Source of the DNA: Bacteroidales bacterium
GTDB taxonomy: Bacteria > Bacteroidota > Bacteroidia > Bacteroidales > PUMT01
Assembly (NCBI GenBank): GCA_007132365.1
Contig: SLOS01000274.1
Location: forward strand, 1 to 6,905
Direction: 5' to 3'
Length of the DNA stretch: 6,905 nt
Shown here: positions 5,691 to 6,905 of the stretch, in pieces
Position numbering within the stretch: position 1 is the first letter of the stretch
Layout: each line of letters starts with the position of its first letter
Translations under genes and position numbers: made by a program
Notes under the pieces: generated by a model
Databases searched by the model: none
The model's input: only the letters and a program-made list of their open reading frames with translations
Told to the model about the DNA's origin: nothing

Positions 5691-6416
5691 ATGAAGGCAA
5701 TGATCTTTACAGGCGGACTTGAAAGCAGTCCCCGTCCCCAATCGGCACTTAAGCCAAAGGCCCTGCTTGAGATAAACCACGAACCTCTCCTGGGAATGCT
5801 TATCAGGCGATTGTCTGAAGCGGGGTTCGACGATATTATAATCAATGTTCACCATTTTGCCGCCAGGATCACGGAGTTCATAAAGCAAAAGAATTTTGCA
5901 GGAATAAGGATTGAAATATCTGATGAAACTGACCTTATTCTCGATTCAGGTGGCGGTCTGAAAAAGGTCGCATGGTTTTTTAATGATGAGCGGCCATTTC
6001 TGCTCTATAACCTTGAGATATTGAGTGATATTGATCTGGCAGGACTTTACCTCGACCATAGCTGTTCCGGTGCGCTTGTCACTCTTGTGGTGCGCAAAAG
6101 GGAAAGTGAAAGATTCATGCTGTTTAATGACGATATGAATCTGTATGGCTGGGAGAACAATCAAACGAGGGAATATGTCATGGCGAGGCCGCCCACAGTC
6201 AGATTAGACCGCTATGCATTCAGCCGAATTCAAATCGTTAGTCCCCGGATATTCAGCCTTATAACTGAAAGAGGTGCGTTTTCATTGGTTGAACTTTACC
6301 TCAGACTTGCATCTGATCATCATATTAGAGGTTATCCGGACAACGAATCCATTTGGATGGATCTTGCCAAAAAAGAGGGACTGCTCGAGGCTGAGAGGCT
6401 GTTTTTGAAAAACTGA
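5691..6416 (+). CDS. Sugar-phosphate nucleotidyltransferase-like protein, degraded active site
   Basis: The 241-residue product is a full-length homologue of single-domain nucleotidyltransferases of the MurU/HddC type (GT-A-like fold), which join a sugar 1-phosphate to an NTP. Recognisable segments are KPKALLEI (21-28), INVHHFAARI (51-60), EISDETDLILDSGGGLKKVA (75-94), NLEILSDIDL (107-116), AFSRIQIVSPRIF (176-188) and SIWMDLAKKEGLLEAE (220-235). The usual GLGTRLRP loop reads GLESSPRP (9-16), so the Gly, Thr and catalytic Arg are E11, S12 and S13. The metal-binding Asp expected in N-V-D-I is E109. AFSGIH reads AFSRIQ, while D224 in the C-terminal W-x-D is kept. The fold looks intact but activity is doubtful. 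The sugar kinase often found beside such genes in Bacteroidota is absent. ATG 5691 was chosen because it gives the standard MKAMIF start. The gene is convergent with the exonuclease gene. Confidence 0.85.
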   Translation: MKAMIFTGGLESSPRPQSALKPKALLEINHEPLLGMLIRRLSEAGFDDIIINVHHFAARITEFIKQKNFAGIRIEISDETDLILDSGGGLKKVAWFFNDERPFLLYNLEILSDIDLAGLYLDHSCSGALVTLVVRKRESERFMLFNDDMNLYGWENNQTREYVMARPPTVRLDRYAFSRIQIVSPRIFSLITERGAFSLVELYLRLASDHHIRGYPDNESIWMDLAKKEGLLEAERLFLKN

Positions 6417-6471
6417 ATTCTGCTGACGCATTCCCCGATCTTTCTTATCCCCGGCCGGAGGTTGGGAATTG

Positions 6472-6905
6472 TTAAAAATTGTTCCTGTACATGGGCTTCC
6501 CGGCAGATTCGAGTGTCAGAAGCATCTCAAAGAGTTTTACTGTTGCAAGGGCATCCCCTTTTGCCCGGTGCCGGTTTTCTATCCGGATATTGAGGTCCGA
6601 GCATATCTTGCCGAGACTGTAGGAGCGCAGTCCGGGAATCATTTTCCTGCTCAGCTTTACGGTACATAGCATATTCCTGCTGTAAACATAACCCAGTTGC
6701 CTGAATTCTTCGCAGATAAAACTATAATCAAAGGGAGCATTATGAGCCACAAAAATGCGATCATTGGTAAGTTCAACTATATCTTTTGCTATTTCATAAA
6801 ATTTTGGAGCATTTGCGACCATCTTATTGCTGATACCTGTGATTTCGGTTATGAAAGAGGGAATACTCCTTTCAGGGTTTACAAGTGAAGTGAACTCATC
6901 CGTAA
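6472..6905 (-). CDS. DnaQ-like DEDDh 3'-5' exonuclease, C-terminal part (cut by window edge)
   Basis: The minus-strand frame enters from the right edge and ends at TAA 6474-6472, giving 143 visible residues. The Met at 6822 is internal: the frame stays open upstream and encodes FTSLVNPERSIPSFITEITG, typical of DNA polymerase III epsilon-like exonucleases. Exo II is VAHNAPFDYSF, with the catalytic Asp in codon 6729-6727. Exo III epsilon is HRAKGDALATVKLFEML, with the DEDDh His and Asp five apart (visible residues 112 and 117). Exo I (DxE) lies outside the window, probably 30-40 residues upstream. The protein would degrade DNA from the 3' end in repair or proofreading. The closest relatives I recall in Bacteroidota continue into a C-terminal GIY-YIG nuclease domain, but this one stops 26 residues after the Exo III Asp. 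It is convergent with the nucleotidyltransferase gene, 55 bases away. Confidence 0.88.
   Translation of the reverse strand, partial: TDEFTSLVNPERSIPSFITEITGISNKMVANAPKFYEIAKDIVELTNDRIFVAHNAPFDYSFICEEFRQLGYVYSRNMLCTVKLSRKMIPGLRSYSLGKICSDLNIRIENRHRAKGDALATVKLFEMLLTLESAGKPMYRNNF

Overview
The window looks like chromosomal DNA from a member of the Bacteroidota, probably near the Bacteroidales or Marinilabiliales. It is AT-leaning, with very AT-rich intergenic stretches and no strong Shine-Dalgarno sites. Perfect matches to the Bacteroidota -7 promoter box TAnnTTTG lie before several genes. Secreted proteins have signal peptides ending in A|Q or A|N, and several products resemble families I know from this phylum. 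I see no insertion sequence, phage gene, CRISPR array, tRNA or rRNA.

Layout: (1) 1-136, minus strand, the N-terminus of a GNAT-like acetyltransferase cut by the window edge. (2) 137-569, a divergent intergenic region with a hairpin and a pair of 9-bp direct repeats. (3) 570-1523, a secreted protein of nine roughly 31-residue repeats carrying a W-x6-W ladder, closed by a strong intrinsic terminator. (4) 1696-2944, a GroES-like protein and a short-chain dehydrogenase (SDR) homologue with an altered active site, probably one transcript from a promoter at about 1620-1650. (5) 2981-3340, minus strand, a small secreted protein with three exact 25-residue-period WM-x-D-x2-[YH]-F repeats. (6) 3341-3687, a regulatory region whose -7 box abuts an 8-bp palindrome plus a third half-site. 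(7) 3688-5397, an AGCS-family sodium:amino-acid symporter with an extra domain of about 100 residues in the loop before TM9. (8) 5481-5615, a 44-residue lysine- and cysteine-rich mini-protein with a probable zinc site. (9) 5691-6416, a sugar-phosphate nucleotidyltransferase homologue with a degraded signature motif. (10) 6472 to the window edge, minus strand, a DnaQ-like 3'-5' exonuclease.

The genes do not form one obvious pathway. This is mostly ordinary housekeeping-type sequence. The unusual content is two secreted aromatic-repeat proteins of unknown role, two enzyme-fold proteins whose catalytic residues are substituted (SDR and nucleotidyltransferase), an enlarged GroES paralogue with no GroEL beside it, the domain inserted in the symporter, and its operator-like promoter. 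I found no convincing evidence of a new multi-gene system.
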